Of a stretch of DNA of 64,000 nt, positions 20,550-32,719 are shown piece after piece. Origin of the DNA: Diploptera punctata (lineage: Eukaryota; Arthropoda; Insecta; Blattodea; Blaberidae); assembly GCA_030220185.1 (NCBI GenBank), contig JASPKZ010005708.1:880501-944500 (forward strand), written 5' to 3'. Under the pieces are notes generated by a model. That model made no database searches, had not been told where the DNA came from, and saw only the letters and a program-made list of their open reading frames with translations. The translations under genes were made by a program, and so were the position numbers. Position 1 is the first letter of the stretch; each line of letters starts with the position of its first letter.

Positions 20550-21233
20550 TGACGAGTTTCAAGAAATGCTCCGCACAGTTTTAATGTCGCGGGCTGAAAC
20601 AAAGTCTTGCATGATATGGGTTTCATGAGTCGTTGTTGTGCATCCCCTGCGAGCCTTTCAGTTACGTTTATGCATTGCTTTCTCGAACTTTCTGCGGCAT
20701 TTTCGTCCGCAGCTGTTAGTTGTGATTGAGTTGTGATCTGAGAAAGCGAAGAATAAGGTAGGTGTGAAAGTCAAGTGTAAATAGAAACAAGAGTGATACT
20801 GTGGAAGTCAACAGAAAATAAGAGTGTAATGAGAAGCGGCGGCGCCGTAGCCGAGTGGTTAAGGCAGGAAGCTACGGGACTTGCGCTGGTTCGAGTCTCC
20901 ATGGGGAAGACATTTTCTCATGGTATTTCGGCCAGCATCGTGAGCTATTTGAGTAGCTACAATAAGTAGCGGCTCCAGGTTGAGAAAACCAGCTATAACG
21001 GCTGGGGGGGACTCGGCATGCTGACCACATGTCACCCCCTACACTGGCTGATGATCAACTACCTCTGTGATTGACACATATGGATGTGCAGCCGGATGGT
21101 AGGCTTATGCCTTCTAGGCCTGTCGCGCCAGGAGTAATGAGACGTGGATTGTACAAGTAAAGAAAGATTGAAAAAATTAGTATAACAAGTGCTATTATTA
21201 TTTTAACAAGTTCTACATGGTATAACGTCGCCT
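20550..21233 (+). repeat. 5' LTR interrupted by SINE-E
   Basis: Aligns in order with the 3' LTR (tgacgagtttcaagaaatgc / tgacgaatttgaagaaatgc; 'gcattgctttctcgaa'; 'tgataagaaagcgaa'-like; 'agaaagattgaaaa'), with a 299-bp SINE plus TSD inserted at 20835. Confidence 0.75.
20835..21133 (+). mobile_element. SINE-E, reference copy inside the gypsy 5' LTR
   Basis: tRNA-like head with A box TAGCCGAGTGGTTAAGGC and B box GGTTCGAGTCTCC (Ser/Leu-like), body with 'ccagctataacggctggg', 'gcatgctgaccacatgtc', 'cctctgtgattgacacat' and end 'cctgtcgcgcca'. The 9-bp repeats gtaatgaga (20826-20834 and 21134-21142) mark the insertion. It is therefore younger than the LTR element. Confidence 0.85.
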
Positions 21234-21789
21234 CTGCTGGTGGAATCTGGTTCAGAAATGGCTTCACTATGTTACGAACCCAAGTCTTTAACACCGTAAA
21301 AATGGAATATATATATATAACAATTACTATTGGAAATGAAAAAAGAGAACCAGGGGATTGGACAAGATATTAAGAGAATGAAGACGCCGAACAAGAATTA
21401 TAACAAATTAAAATATTGAATTAAGAATTATTAAAATAAAATCAGGACACAAAACAAGATTTAGTGATGCATAATCTGGAAATGAAATAATCTATTGATG
21501 GTATGAAGGAATAACTTAGATCGATGACCCAGGATCTGAAAACTGGAATTATTAGTATCAACGATGAAATGCGTGATATTAAATAGGATGTGGAAGACAG
21601 GTTAAATCATGAGGAATTTCATTTTTTCGATTATTAAACAGGATTAAAGAATAAATGGAAGAGAAATGGATCACCAAGAAAAAAATTGTTACCACTTAGG
21701 AAGTTGGCCCCGCTATTTAGGAGCTTTAGAGTGATTCATCGCTGAGGCCCATAATTCGACAAACTGCTGACACTCATTATCAAACTACA

Positions 21790-22430
21790 GGAATAAGGAC
21801 GCCAGAATTCGATGGAACAACGTCATGGGACATATTTAAGCGCCAATTTGAGACATTCTGTCACCATAATGGATGAATGTCGGAAGAGAAGACATCACAT
21901 TTGATGTTTCTCTACTCATTCCGCCGGTGGCCGGAGAGAGGTTATCATAGTGGCCATAGAAATCAGTTATAGCATCAGCTCAGAGCCGCTTATAGGGTCC
22001 AACTAAAGACTAGTACCCAGCTAGTCTGAGTCCCTCCAAGAATATGCAATGACAATAGAACATATTGGGCACATGATTCTAATCCGACTCCCAGCAACAA
22101 TTGACGACCGAAAGGCTGCATCCATTTTTGTATGTAGCCTAAGGGACCGAGATGTAAAACACATATTGTTGCTCGAACATCGCACCATCAACTATGGCCT
22201 GATTATGGTCTTTCGATTGGAGGTGGCTTAGGAAACAACACGCTACATCGACTTCACGCCATCAGTTGATCGTCGAAGGGGATGTTGAGAAGCGATGCAC
22301 ACCTCATTTCGAGCATCGTAGAAATGGAAGACTGACCTGCTGTAACTGCGGGAAACTGGTCATCGGAGATGGACTGCGAACTAAGGTCCGCAAGGGAATA
22401 GGAAAAATATAAAATGGACCCGTTTTAAGA
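21790..22430 (+). pseudogene. gag remnant of the gypsy-type element
   Basis: Across shifted frames: RTPEFDGTTSWDIFKRQFET, CHHNG, a long capsid-like region including MILIRLPATIDDRKAASIF and RDRDVKH, then a CCHC zinc-knuckle start (CCNCGKL, about 22335-22360). This order matches Ty3/gypsy Gag. Several stops and frameshifts. Confidence 0.7.
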
Positions 22431-22689
22431 GGAGTCCATCGGTGCCGCGCTGTCATCACTCGCTTCGTAATGAATAGGGTGAACGACTGGAACGACGATG
22501 GACTCATTGCCGACGAGTTCTCCTCCAGAGAATATGAAGGTTGCCCGAGAGGACGTCGCTACGTTAGCTCGAGTTTCGCACCAGATCAGGGTACAACGTA
22601 CAAGTAGGGAGGAGGTTCTCCGAGAGTTGGTCCTAGGGAGGGGCAAGCTACGGTGTTAGTAATTAGTAGCAAGAATTTCCGAAGATATC

Positions 22690-23175
22690 ATCTTGTGGCA
22701 GGACACCCTAAGGGTGTATGAGGCTTTAGTGGGCATTGGACGACGGGTAATGCGTTTCGAGGAAAATTAGGTGCTACTGAACAGCATCCTGCAGACTCAT
22801 CTTAAGGAGGAGAAGGTGATTCCAGCTGGATGTGAGAAATTGGTTACGACGCAGGTGGATGGATTGCCCGTAAGAGACATGTGGATGGATGTCGGAAGAA
22901 ATCTCCGATATATCACCAGACCCAGTGATAAAATGAAGGTGCGATACAACCGACTACACAACTCCGCTGAATTCTACGAAGGCGGCATGATGTGTATTGT
23001 ATCGCTCGATCCGGACGGGAGGCAGCAACATTCTAGGGAAGGCTCACACCGAGCGGTGAAATGTACGAACTATGAGGTGTACCGGTATCGAATCCAACGT
23101 GAGCCATGAAAGAAGATGATAGTGGTTCACCTGGATCGACTAGAGGCATACAGAGGAGCTCTTCAAGGCGATCAG
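22690..23175 (+). pseudogene. pol remnant: linker plus integrase C-terminus
   Basis: EEKVIPAGCEKLVTTQVDGL resembles the segment between protease and RT. It runs with no gap into RPSDKMKVRYNRLHNSAEFYE and, after a shift, VYRYRIQREP and MIVVHLDRLEAYRGAL, the end of gypsy integrases. The junction near 22870-22900 thus marks a multi-kilobase internal deletion. Confidence 0.65.
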
Positions 23176-23187
23176 GAGGGAGAAATG
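23172..23187 (+). other. polypurine tract
   Basis: Purine run (caggagggagaaat) immediately upstream of the 3' LTR TG: the expected second-strand primer site. Confidence 0.6.
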
Positions 23188-23560
23188 TGACGAATTTGAA
23201 GAAATGCTCTGCATTGTTGGAGTCTTCTTTTAGATGCCATAGGCTGTCACTCGCCTTATGGTATACGGATTCGTATTTGTGCATTACTTTCTCGAAGATT
23301 CGTTTTCTCAACTTTTCGTTTCGCGGCCGATGGCGTGGTAGTCGGTTGTGATATAAGAAAGCGAGGAATAAGATGACTGTGAAAATAAAGTAGTATAAAT
23401 AGAAACAACGGTGATAATGTGAAAATCAAGGATTTAATGTAGAATAACTATATTTGTGTGTAAGGAGAAACTAATTATGTAACAAATACAAGGAAGATTG
23501 AAAATTTTAATAAAACTAGTGTTATATTTTGAAGAATTTCTAAGTGGTATTATGTCACCA
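23188..23560 (+). repeat. 3' LTR
   Basis: Starts TGACGAATTTG and ends ...ATGTCACCA; homologous throughout to the 5' LTR minus its SINE. Confidence 0.75.
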
Positions 23561-24339
23561 TTGGTATTGACAATATCAATGATACTTTAGAATGAAAAAA
23601 AAAATGAAATTTATGGAATCGACATGTACGCCATGTGTTTCAATGATGCTCTTGGAAGAAAATACAGATTGGATTAATGTAACGTTAGAAATATATGTGA
23701 AAAAAGTAGTTTCAAGGATATAATTTTTCGAGGGACTAAAAAATGTCAAATATACAGTTTCTCTCAGTATTATTTTCTCTGACTTTAAGGTGTGTATGAT
23801 TATGTGACAGAGAGGGAGAGAGACCCCGAATTCATATATTAATTGCGACAGAAGAAATTTCCATGATTTCTTTGCATTGGTCTTTGTTTCTTGTTATTAG
23901 TAGTCAGTGCCATCTTTATTTCCACGTAGTAAATTAAAAAATTGCTTTATTTTTAGTTTCTTTATTACTATACGGATTGAGATTTGGCAACAGTGGAGCA
24001 TTCACTTAAAAGGCTTTTGGATTCGCATGTTGTGAGGTTTCACAAGGGGGAAATAAGGAGGGTATTCTATGTAAATGCGTGACTATTGGATTCAAGGAAC
24101 GTGTAGTCCAGACGACTTATAGATTGGAATTTCATTAATATTTTCTTAGAATTATAAACTGACAATCCCTTTATTTATCTAATGAGGGTTTTAAACACTT
24201 CTGCATTAGAATGGTCAATTAATGAATATTGGAATTTATACTTTCTCATTCTGATTAAAATATTCATATATGGCAAAGTAATAATATTGTTTTCTGGTCA
24301 TTATAAGACATGCAATATGTATACATTATGACAAAATTT
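23561..24339. other. no recognisable feature
   Basis: AT-rich intron sequence between the gypsy element and HP copy 2. Confidence 0.4.
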
Positions 24340-24927
24340 TCATAAGTAATGCCACGAGTGATTTCCAATTTATCTAGAGAATTTGGAAATCAAGAGTGGC
24401 ATTTATTAGGACTATTTAACGAATAAAATTGAGCTGTTTACTCACAAATCATTGTTTAACTATAGTTATTTTAAAATATTTATATATTTAATGTAAACGG
24501 CGATGTTTGAAAACAAATCAGAAATGTGAGGTTATGTTCATTCATTGCTGCTTGGTCATATTATTTATTGCCAAATAAGATCGCAATATTGTAAGAGTGC
24601 ACCCAAGTGGAGAAATAATTAAACACATCAAACTATATATCATAATCAACATTACGAGTTATTCATTTATTTTTTTAGTAAACAACTCGGTATAATCAAG
24701 GAATCTTTTCATTATTTGCTATATTCAATGTATTTGTTGGAGAAAAATAATGCTTTGACCTGTTCAGAACATTAAAAAAGAGGAGCTTTCTTTATCACAA
24801 AAGCAGGAGCTGATAAAGAGAAATCGACAAAGAGCGAGGTGAAACACAACTGTCATTGGTTGTAAAACAACATTCATTGAAACGTGATTGGTCATTGACT
24901 AGCATTTGTGGCATGAGTTAAATAGTC
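24340..24927 (+). mobile_element. HP repeat, copy 2 (subfamily II)
   Basis: TCATAAGTAATGCCACGAG ... GAGTTAAATAGTC. The hairpin is shorter because its loop part is deleted (gccacgagtgatttccaatt / ggaaatcaagagtggc). It carries the subfamily II middle with 'gagctttctttatcacaaaa' and 'gataaagagaaatcgac'. Confidence 0.75.
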
Positions 24928-26010
24928 AAGAAAAATGCTTTAATATCCTCTCATGATCTTATAACATGGATAATTATTTTCAGTCGCCTTTTATTTGATA
25001 TAAGTACCCGGGTGGGTACTCATAACATGCAATAAACAGCAATTGTTTATTATAAACCTTCTCTGGCTCATTCTCATATCTTGACCACATGATATTCTTC
25101 CTCGGAATTTTATTTTGAATATTTCTAAACTTCTTTTATTACTTTTACATAAGGTACTAATTTCTGGAGCGTAATGTTTAGATTTGGACTCATTATTGTA
25201 TTAAAAGATTCCGGGCTATGTGGCCGTGGTCTATAACTGGCGTTTCTTCGAGACTTTCTCCCTCAACTGCGGAGGGCATCTTCAGTGGCGAGCGCTTCCA
25301 ACTGTTGTTCCCTGTCGTAGAGTCGACTGTTTTGTACATGATTTCAGTTTTCTGGTAGAAAATATGAGACCTGAACTGATTTAAAAAGTTTGTTAGCCCA
25401 CGTCAATTGATTTGAAATTTTCTCTGTAATATCATCATTGGTGACCAAGCTGTGTAAACTTTGTATTTGAAAGTATTATATTAATGTCATGTTCTGTGAA
25501 ATAATTTTGGCATCATGCCTGATTTTAAACACTCTTTCAAAAATACCAGGTTCTTTAAGTATTTTTGAACAAAATCTATGCTTCAGGCCTTTTTAACAAA
25601 ATATTCAATTTTCTCTCTTGGCATTTGTGTCCAAGATAGCTGTTTTTCAGGTAATAGGATTTAAGACTCGGAATTTGCAATGTCTGGCTTTCAAATCCCT
25701 TACTTTTTTCTGCCTTCATCTCTTTCTGGTTTTTCTTAACTGTGAACATATATATTGCTAAGATCTATTTTCATTCATAATCATTATTACATAGCATTAA
25801 AATTAAAAATAATGACTTTGGTATACGGCAATCTAAACTTATTACAGATACATCAGTAGACATATTTAGTGGACCGTTATATTGTCAGGCTGAAAATCGG
25901 AGAATGGTTAGTGCTATTCAGAAATTTTTGAATTAAAATTTTTTAGAAGTGTTGAACAGCAGAGGTCCAAACTGCGAATAGATTTTAAACGCTAGACTTT
26001 TCAGTTGGAA
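24928..26010. other. intronic stretch with one possible repeat relic
   Basis: At 25205-25330 'ccgggctatgtggccgtggt...ctggcgtttcttcgagact...gagggcatcttcagtgg' resembles a sequence I associate with widespread insect repeats, but only this one copy is present. The remainder is unremarkable. Confidence 0.3.
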
Positions 26011-26014
26011 TTCC

Positions 26015-26260
26015 TGTGGCGGGGACATGCGGTATGAATGCAGAATTAAAGAGCAGCTTGGAAACTTTTTGTAGGAATACCGCAAGGAAAGCGCCTAATG
26101 GGTAACTTAAGAATTAGGTAGGAGAATATTTTAACTATGATTTGACGGAATGGAATTATGCTGGGAATGATTAGAAAGTATTGGCTGAATTTACGGATAT
26201 ATGGAGAGTTTGTAAGCTAGTGGCATTGAACTTCCGGTACGATAAATGTCAGTGAAATTT
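26015..26260 (+). mobile_element. LINE-P 3' fragment, decayed
   Basis: Follows the LINE-P C-terminal order (ggggacatgcggtatgaatg ... 'gaaagcgcctaatgggt' ... 'tgatttgacggaatggaat' ... 'gataaatgtcagtgaaa') with many substitutions. Confidence 0.5.
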
Positions 26261-26694
26261 ATTATTAATTATTTCATATTATATATTCAAAGAGTCTTGA
26301 CATGACCTTAGATATTATTTATAGAGTATGTAAATAATTAATAACCTGTCATTATTCTGATACTTTTCTCATGTGATTATACAAACAGAATTACACCGTA
26401 AAATAATATGCTGTGGAGTTTCCTTTAATGAAAAACAATCCAGTGTTTAATTATACTCGAGGTAACATGAATATAGTCAGAAAATTCTATTTGAATGAAG
26501 TGGAGATAGCGTGACCGTTTATTTAATAAAATATGACGCACTTAATATAGCGATAAGAAGTGAGCAATGAATGTGAATGTTGTATTAATGTATATCACAT
26601 TATTGTAAAGCACTGATCCTGTGACTTCCATCTACAAATTGAAAACTTATGTCTCCTGTTCTCTTATAACTGATACATAAATAAGTTGAATCAT

Positions 26695-28525
26695 CATCAT
26701 CATCATCATCACTCCAAGGATTAGGCAATTGCCCGTTCCGACTTCATATTGCATCAGCCCAACGTCTTCTAGGTCTTCCAACATCACGCCTTCCTCTTGC
26801 TTGATAATTTCTGGCTAACAATGGATATCTCTCCTTGTTCATTCCATCCATGTGATCAATCCATTTCTGTCTGTAATTCGTGACTTTATCCAATAAAGGC
26901 TGTACTTTCAATTCTTCTCTTATATCCTCATTTCTTATTCTATCAAGTCTTGTACATCCTTTTACTTGTCTTAGGAACCGCATCTCTGCCGTCTGTATTC
27001 TATCCTTCTGTCTTTTCACTGGAGCCCAAGTTTCACATCCATACAATATTGTGGGAACCGCCATAACATTATACATTTTTATCTTGGTTTCTTTTCTAAT
27101 TTTATTTTTGAATGTTCTCTGTATTGTTCCACACACCGTCTGAATTTATTTATTTTGGAGTCAATATCTCTTTCCACATTGTAGCCAACATCACAGCCCA
27201 AATATTTGAAACTAGACACCTGTTCTATACTTTGATTTTCTAAATAATTTTGGTTCTCACTGGATCTCTTCCTCTAAAAGCCATGGTCTTCGTTTTCCTT
27301 ACAGAAATTTTTAGATCGTATAATTTACATATTTCATTTAATGCATGCATTGATTTCTGTAAGTCGTCTTCATTTTTCTGTATTATGATTACATCGTCAG
27401 CAAATAAAAGATTATTTATGCACATTTTATTATCCATTCTTATTCCTGGATTTACTAAAACTTTCCATTTATTAAAAATATCGTCTATATATATATTAAA
27501 CAAAGTGGGTGATAAACTACATCCTTGTCGTAATCCAGTATTTGTTTTGATTGCATCTGTTCTTTTGAATCCGGTATCTATAATTATATTTGTGTCTTCA
27601 TATAATGTCTTTATTGTTTCAACAAGGCACAGCGGGTATCCTTTCATTCGTAATATTTCCCATAATTTTTGTCTGTTTACTCGATCGAAGGCCTTATCCA
27701 AATCTATAAATCCTATGTGAGTTTCTAAGGTTATGTTCTCTTCTCTTTTCTATGAGTTGTTTCAGTGTAAAGACATTGTCTATACATGACCTTCCCTTTC
27801 TGAATCCACTTTGATTTTCACTTATTATTACTTCTGTTATGTTTCTCAATCTATTATTTATTATTTTCGTATATATTTTGTAGCCAGTATTCATTAAGCT
27901 AATCCCTCTGTAATTCTCGCAATTTCTCCGGTCTCCTCTTTTGAATATATTCTTGACAATTGCTGTTTTCCAAGTGGTTGGAATCCCATAGGTCTGCCAA
28001 CATATATTAATTAGATGAAGTATTCGTAGTTTACACAATATTCCACTATATTTGATTAATTCCATATTTATATTATCTAATCCTGTTGCTTTCCTATTCT
28101 TAGTGGTTTTCAAAGCCATTTCTAATTCATTTATGTCTATTACATCAATATTTCCACTTTTATTTCTTCCTCATTGTTCTCTTTTCCTTCAATTTCCTCC
28201 TTTTTCCAAAGTTTTTCATAATGCTGGATCCATTCTTGTTCTGGGATTATATTCAATCTGGCAGAATCTTTCTCAGTCTGATTTAGATGTTTCACTAATT
28301 TATAACCTATTTCTTGTCTTCCATACATATCATGTTCTACTGAGCTTATAAATTTATCCCATGACTCCTGATGGGATTTTCTTATAATGCTTTTAGCAAT
28401 TCTCCTTTTCATTTTATATTCTTCATAGGATTCTTCTGTTTTCAGTCGTAAGTATGTATGATATGCTTTTTGTTTTTCATTCAAGTTGAATACATAGTCA
28501 ATTAAATTACTCTTCTTTTTCTAAT
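26695..28525 (-). mobile_element. LINE-Q, long copy (RT domain to 3' end)
   Basis: Minus strand. Order from 5': basic linker (EEYKMKRRIAKSII, about 28430), then RT motifs: NCENYRGISLMNTGYKIYTK, SENQSGFRKGRSCIDNVF, DLDKAFDRVN (catalytic Asp, motif A), GLRQGCSLSPTLFNIYIDD (motif B), LLFADDVIII (motif C, two catalytic Asp). Then the C-terminal LYGCETWAPVKRQKDRI and FLRQVKGCTRLDRIRNEDI tail, ending in (GATGAT)n at 26695-26712. Frameshifts near 27700, 28125 and 27140-27240 break it; the endonuclease domain is missing. Confidence 0.8.
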
Positions 28526-28794
28526 TGTTACATTATCGTCTCTTTAGTTCAACCTTTACGGGATTTGTGTGTCACGGGCCTTAGAAAAACACATTACTAT
28601 TATCTGTGCGCCTCCACAAGCGCATGGAGTTCCTTCCCTGATGAGTGATCATCTGAATGCCGGGAACACCAACCTTTCAGACGATAACTCGATTCACTCA
28701 TAGTCATACTGAACTAGTGAATATGATGACCAATGGTATTAGAATGTTATTTGCGTCTTACGTTTATTGAAGAATAACGTATAAATAAATGTCT

Positions 28795-28882
28795 ACCCGG
28801 TAATCTCCAGACTAAGGGATCGATCCCGGGTACGTGCGTCCGAGGGAGCGACACTACATTTAGACCACAGAAGTGGACGTAG
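28795..28882 (-). repeat. SINE-B-related tRNA-like head
   Basis: Minus strand: 'ccacttctgtggtctaaatg' (compare ccgctgtggtctcgag) with B box GGGATCGATCCC. No SINE-B body follows, so this is an isolated or differently tailed head. Confidence 0.45.
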
Positions 28883-29032
28883 TTACTAAATAAAGCAATA
28901 ATTTATTACAAACCAGCGGGACTCGCAATGTTGTTCGCGTGGACAAAATCATTTAAATGTGTTATGTATAAAGTAACATATTTAATTTGAGAAAAATTGA
29001 CATTGTATTGTTGGAAAAGTTTTTTGTAATTT

Positions 29033-29430
29033 GATTATGCGGCGTTGCCCGGGAATCTACTCAACTCGATCTTCTTGGCATCAATGACCTGAAAGACAAA
29101 AATGGTTATTGCGAGTTACCCGTAAAAGATGGACATATGCTGCCGCGGACTTTTTTTTTGTAGATTTTTTTAGATATTCAACTCTGTTTACATTAATTTG
29201 GTGTATTTGTTATGGTTTCGACAGCGCAAGCCATTTAAGCGTCCAAAAAGTGACTTTTTAGTGCATAGATGAATTTTTTTTTAGATCCAGCCCTGTAGTG
29301 CGAACGGTAATATGTTATATACGTTAATTGTCCCAGATAAATTCTCTAAATAACGGTAAGCAAACGGTCAAGTAATTTTTGAGTCCATAAAGGACAGACA
29401 GACTCGCACTCATTCTTTTAATAGTATAAA
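29033..29430 (-). mobile_element. Helitron-like fragment
   Basis: Same internal sequence as 13878-14270 and (inverted) the Helitron at 54.8 kb: 'ggcatcaatgacctgaaaga', 'tgcgagttacc', 'agcgtccaaaaagtg'. The 'cccgggcaacgccgc' hairpin-like end (inverse of 29038-29052) lies at the left, and a 'gtctgtctgtcc' 5'-type end at the right. Confidence 0.5.
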
Positions 29431-29844
29431 TATTTATATGTTTAGCTTAAATAATTTTACTACTAGTTAAATGTTGTTCTTTAAGATTTAAAAATTACTA
29501 TTATTAATTTTAATTTATAGAGTAAGCGATGATAAAAATTGAATCCTTGGCACGATAACTCTGGAAAACCAGGCAAATAAAATGATTCAGTACGTGATTA
29601 TATAGGGAGTTACATGGTTAAAATATCACGCATTCCTTAACTTTTTCTTAGCCGAATCTTGCATTCAATCAATCTCACGAGTGATCCTCATTTCCGAACC
29701 TATATTCAAAGGAAAATATCTTTGTTATTGACGCAAAACGAAAAGATACCCTTGGGAACCCAGGCAGAGACGTCTAGTATATTTAAGTAGTTGAAAGGAA
29801 CGCTAATATGAGATTTAACCCCAAGACTATAGGTTATTTAACCT

Positions 29845-30546
29845 GACTATTTAACTCATGCCCCAAATGGGAGTCAATGACCAATCACGTTACAATGATT
29901 TTTTTATTTACAACCAATCATAGTCGTGTTTCGCCTAGAATTTACCAACTAAAGTTTATCATAATAAAGAAAGCACCTCCTATTTAACATTCTGAATAGG
30001 TCATAGCATTATTTTGCAGTGACTGACTCTGTAAGAAATACGGCTACCAGATTGTATATATAGTGCATTAATGTCAGCACATACCGCATATGGGAGTTAA
30101 TATAAAAACATTTGTAGCAATTGATTATACCACCAAAAAAAGAAATCACTGTTTGCACTTTCTTAAATGTATTTTTTCCCAGAAAAATATAATTGTCATA
30201 TTTACATCATAGGACATCAGAAATGAATTAATATACAGTTTGATGTGTTTCATTTTTTCTCCACTAGAGTGCATTTTTTACAATATTGCGTTCCTTTGGC
30301 AATAAATAATATGATCTGGTTGTAGTGACGAACAAAAGAAGCAAATGAAGCGTACCAATCGTTTCTCATTTGTTTTCAAACATCGCCGTTTATATTGAAT
30401 ATATACATATTTTAAAATAACTATATTTAAATAACGATTTGTGAGTAAACAGCTTAATTTTATTCGTTAAATATTCCTAACAAATGCAACTCTTGATTTC
30501 CAAATTCTGTAGATAAATTGAAAATCACTCGTGGCATTACTTATGA
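29845..30546 (-). mobile_element. HP repeat, copy 3 (subfamily I)
   Basis: Inverse orientation: gactatttaactcatgcccc at left, ...gtggcattacttatga at right. Shares the subfamily I middle (cggctaccagattgtatata, gtgcattaatgtcagc). Hairpin loop deleted. Confidence 0.75.
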
Positions 30547-30839
30547 TTAACTCATTTGGATACGCGCTCCATGTTCTTGTGTGGTCAAAAAGTAGGCCTA
30601 TATGTGTGATCCACAATTTAAATCCCTCTCCCGACAGGTTGATCCACTATAAGGCCCGGGTAGCGTGTGGCTTGTAAAAAGTATCTATAAAATGAGAAGT
30701 TAAACTCAATTAAAGAAGATGACTGTGTTTAAGAATTGAAATCATTACATATGTATTTCTTGAAATTCATTATCTCAGTATTAATTATTAGTACTTATAA
30801 AGCACTGAAACACCTCAATAAAACTGAAAAAGATAATTT

Positions 30840-32375
30840 AAATTTAAACCAATAACAGAAGACCAGTGGATTGATTATTATTGAGACTTTGGACAGATCA
30901 ACAAATTAATGACAGACAACAAGCACAGACCGATGAGAATGTATAAGCGATTACATTAAAATAACTATTAACTACAATAACCTCTTGTCGGAATAAGAGA
31001 ACACCCGGAACAGATGGAACTGATAATGGATTAATAAAATATGCATCATTACCCTAATTTTACGCCTTTTAGATTTATTAAATACTGTTGGAAGTTTGGA
31101 CACGTCCCAGAAGAATGGAAGATAGCAAAAATTTATCCAATATTTAAAAAAGGCAACAGATGTGAATGCAATAATTATCTAGGAATAAGTCTTCTAAATA
31201 CATGTTATAATATCTATGTCTCCATCTTAAAAAACGTCGTCTTAATATTATCATTGAAAGTGTGCTATCAGAAATTCAAAACGGTTTTAGAAAAGGAACA
31301 TTTGTTCAGACTTTTTATATGTTATAACACATTTAATAGAGAAACGTAAAGAATATAACTTACCAACATATGGCATTTATTGATTTTAAATAGGCTTTTG
31401 ACAGGGTGAATAGAAAGAAAGTATGGAATATAACGGTACAGAGGCATTCCACAACATTTTATTAAAATGATTGAAAGTTAATATGTAGATAATAAAATAT
31501 TAATTAGAATGGGTCATAAAACACAAAACAATAAAACAGCGACAATAAATCATGGAGTAAAACAAGGATGCCCACTTTCGACATCACTTTATATATATAT
31601 ATATATATATATATAGACGATGCCATACAGAATCGACAAATTGTTTTAACTGAACATTTTAAAATTGACGATATTTTATTAGATACTTTACTTTTTGCAG
31701 ACGATGAGGTTGTGATATCTGAGACAGAAGATGATTACAACGGGCAATTTGCATATTTAAGTAAAATATGTGAAACATACAACTTGAAAATATCTACTCT
31801 AAAAACAAAAGTTTTAGCTTTTCGAGAGTGTGAGCCACTATGAGTAAAAACCCAATTGGAGAATAAAATAAAAGAACAGGTGACCAATTTTAATTGCATA
31901 TCATAGGCTATAGAAAAAGTGAAGACCATTGAAAACAAAATAAATAAATTTAATTCTATGTGTAGCACCATAAAACGAAATGTCAAAGGAACTAGAAAGG
32001 AGACACTTTTAAAATTTTATTAAAACAATGGCGGTTCCAACACTGGGTTTTAACCAAAAACCAGGAACGAACAATAGAAACATCAGAAATGAGGTTTCTG
32101 AGGAGTGTGGCTGGCTATACAATAACAGATCGAAAACGAAATGAAAATATACGATGGGAACTAAATATATTAACTATTAGATAGAATTACACAATACGGA
32201 GATGAATGGATGGACCACATCAATAGAATTCCGAAACAGATTATTCATTACAAACCACTAGGACCCAGAAATGTTGGAAGACCAAGTAAAATATGGACAG
32301 TCCAATTCTAGCATGAGATCGGAACAGGTCCTAAGGTGCTGATCCTTGATGCTGCTGCTGATGATTAATTAGTAT
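30840..32375 (+). mobile_element. LINE-Q relative, heavily decayed
   Basis: Plus strand, many stops. Recognisable: WKIAKIYPIFKKGNRCECNN, IQNGFRKGTF, AFDRVNRKKVWNI (motif A), HGVKQGCPLST (motif B), an FADDE-like motif C near 31690, KISTLKTKVLAF, and 3' UTR 'atgagatcggaacaggtcct' with a (GCT/GAT)n tail. An in-place (TA)n expansion (31590-31614) sits just after motif B. Confidence 0.7.
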
Positions 32376-32614
32376 AATTTTCGTATTATAGGGGTAGGAT
32401 GTTCATGTCCTAAAAACCTACTAATAGGCCTATGCATAAAAATATGCCTTTAAAAGTAATAAATAGTTAATCTAAGAACTATATATTAATAAATAATAAG
32501 TGTAATGATTAAACGTAGACTGTACTGTGAAAACGCTTGCTATTACGCATTATAGGAACTCTTTATCATTCCAATTTCTGTAAAAAATGTAACTATATAT
32601 ACAAAGTAATTCTT

Positions 32615-32712
32615 TCAGCATGTCAGTCCCCCAGCCGTTAAAAGCTGGTTTTCTCAAACTGGAGTCACTGCTTATTGTAGCTATTCAAATTCCTTGCGAT
32701 ATATGAATGACA
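32615..32712 (-). repeat. SINE-E body fragment
   Basis: Minus-strand match to the SINE-E body (gtagctacaataagtagc-like, 'gagaaaaccagct', 'ggctggggg', 'catgctga'). Head and tail are lost. Confidence 0.6.
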
Positions 32713-32719
32713 AGAAGAA

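Larger units (their letters stand above)
20550..23560 (+). mobile_element. Ty3/gypsy-type LTR retrotransposon, pol largely deleted
   Basis: Two related LTRs (left 20550-~21233 including a SINE; right 23188-23560, 373 bp) begin TGACGA.TTT. Between them are gag remnants with a zinc knuckle, a short protease-RT linker relic, and the integrase C-terminal tail. A polypurine tract (aggagggagaaa) lies directly before the right LTR. Protease, RT, RNase H and the integrase core are gone, so it is a non-autonomous, decayed copy. No 5-bp target duplication is obvious. Confidence 0.8.

Noticed and set aside
27250..27720. 156-codon plus-strand frame
   Set aside because: Antisense shadow of the LINE-Q reverse-transcriptase coding strand.
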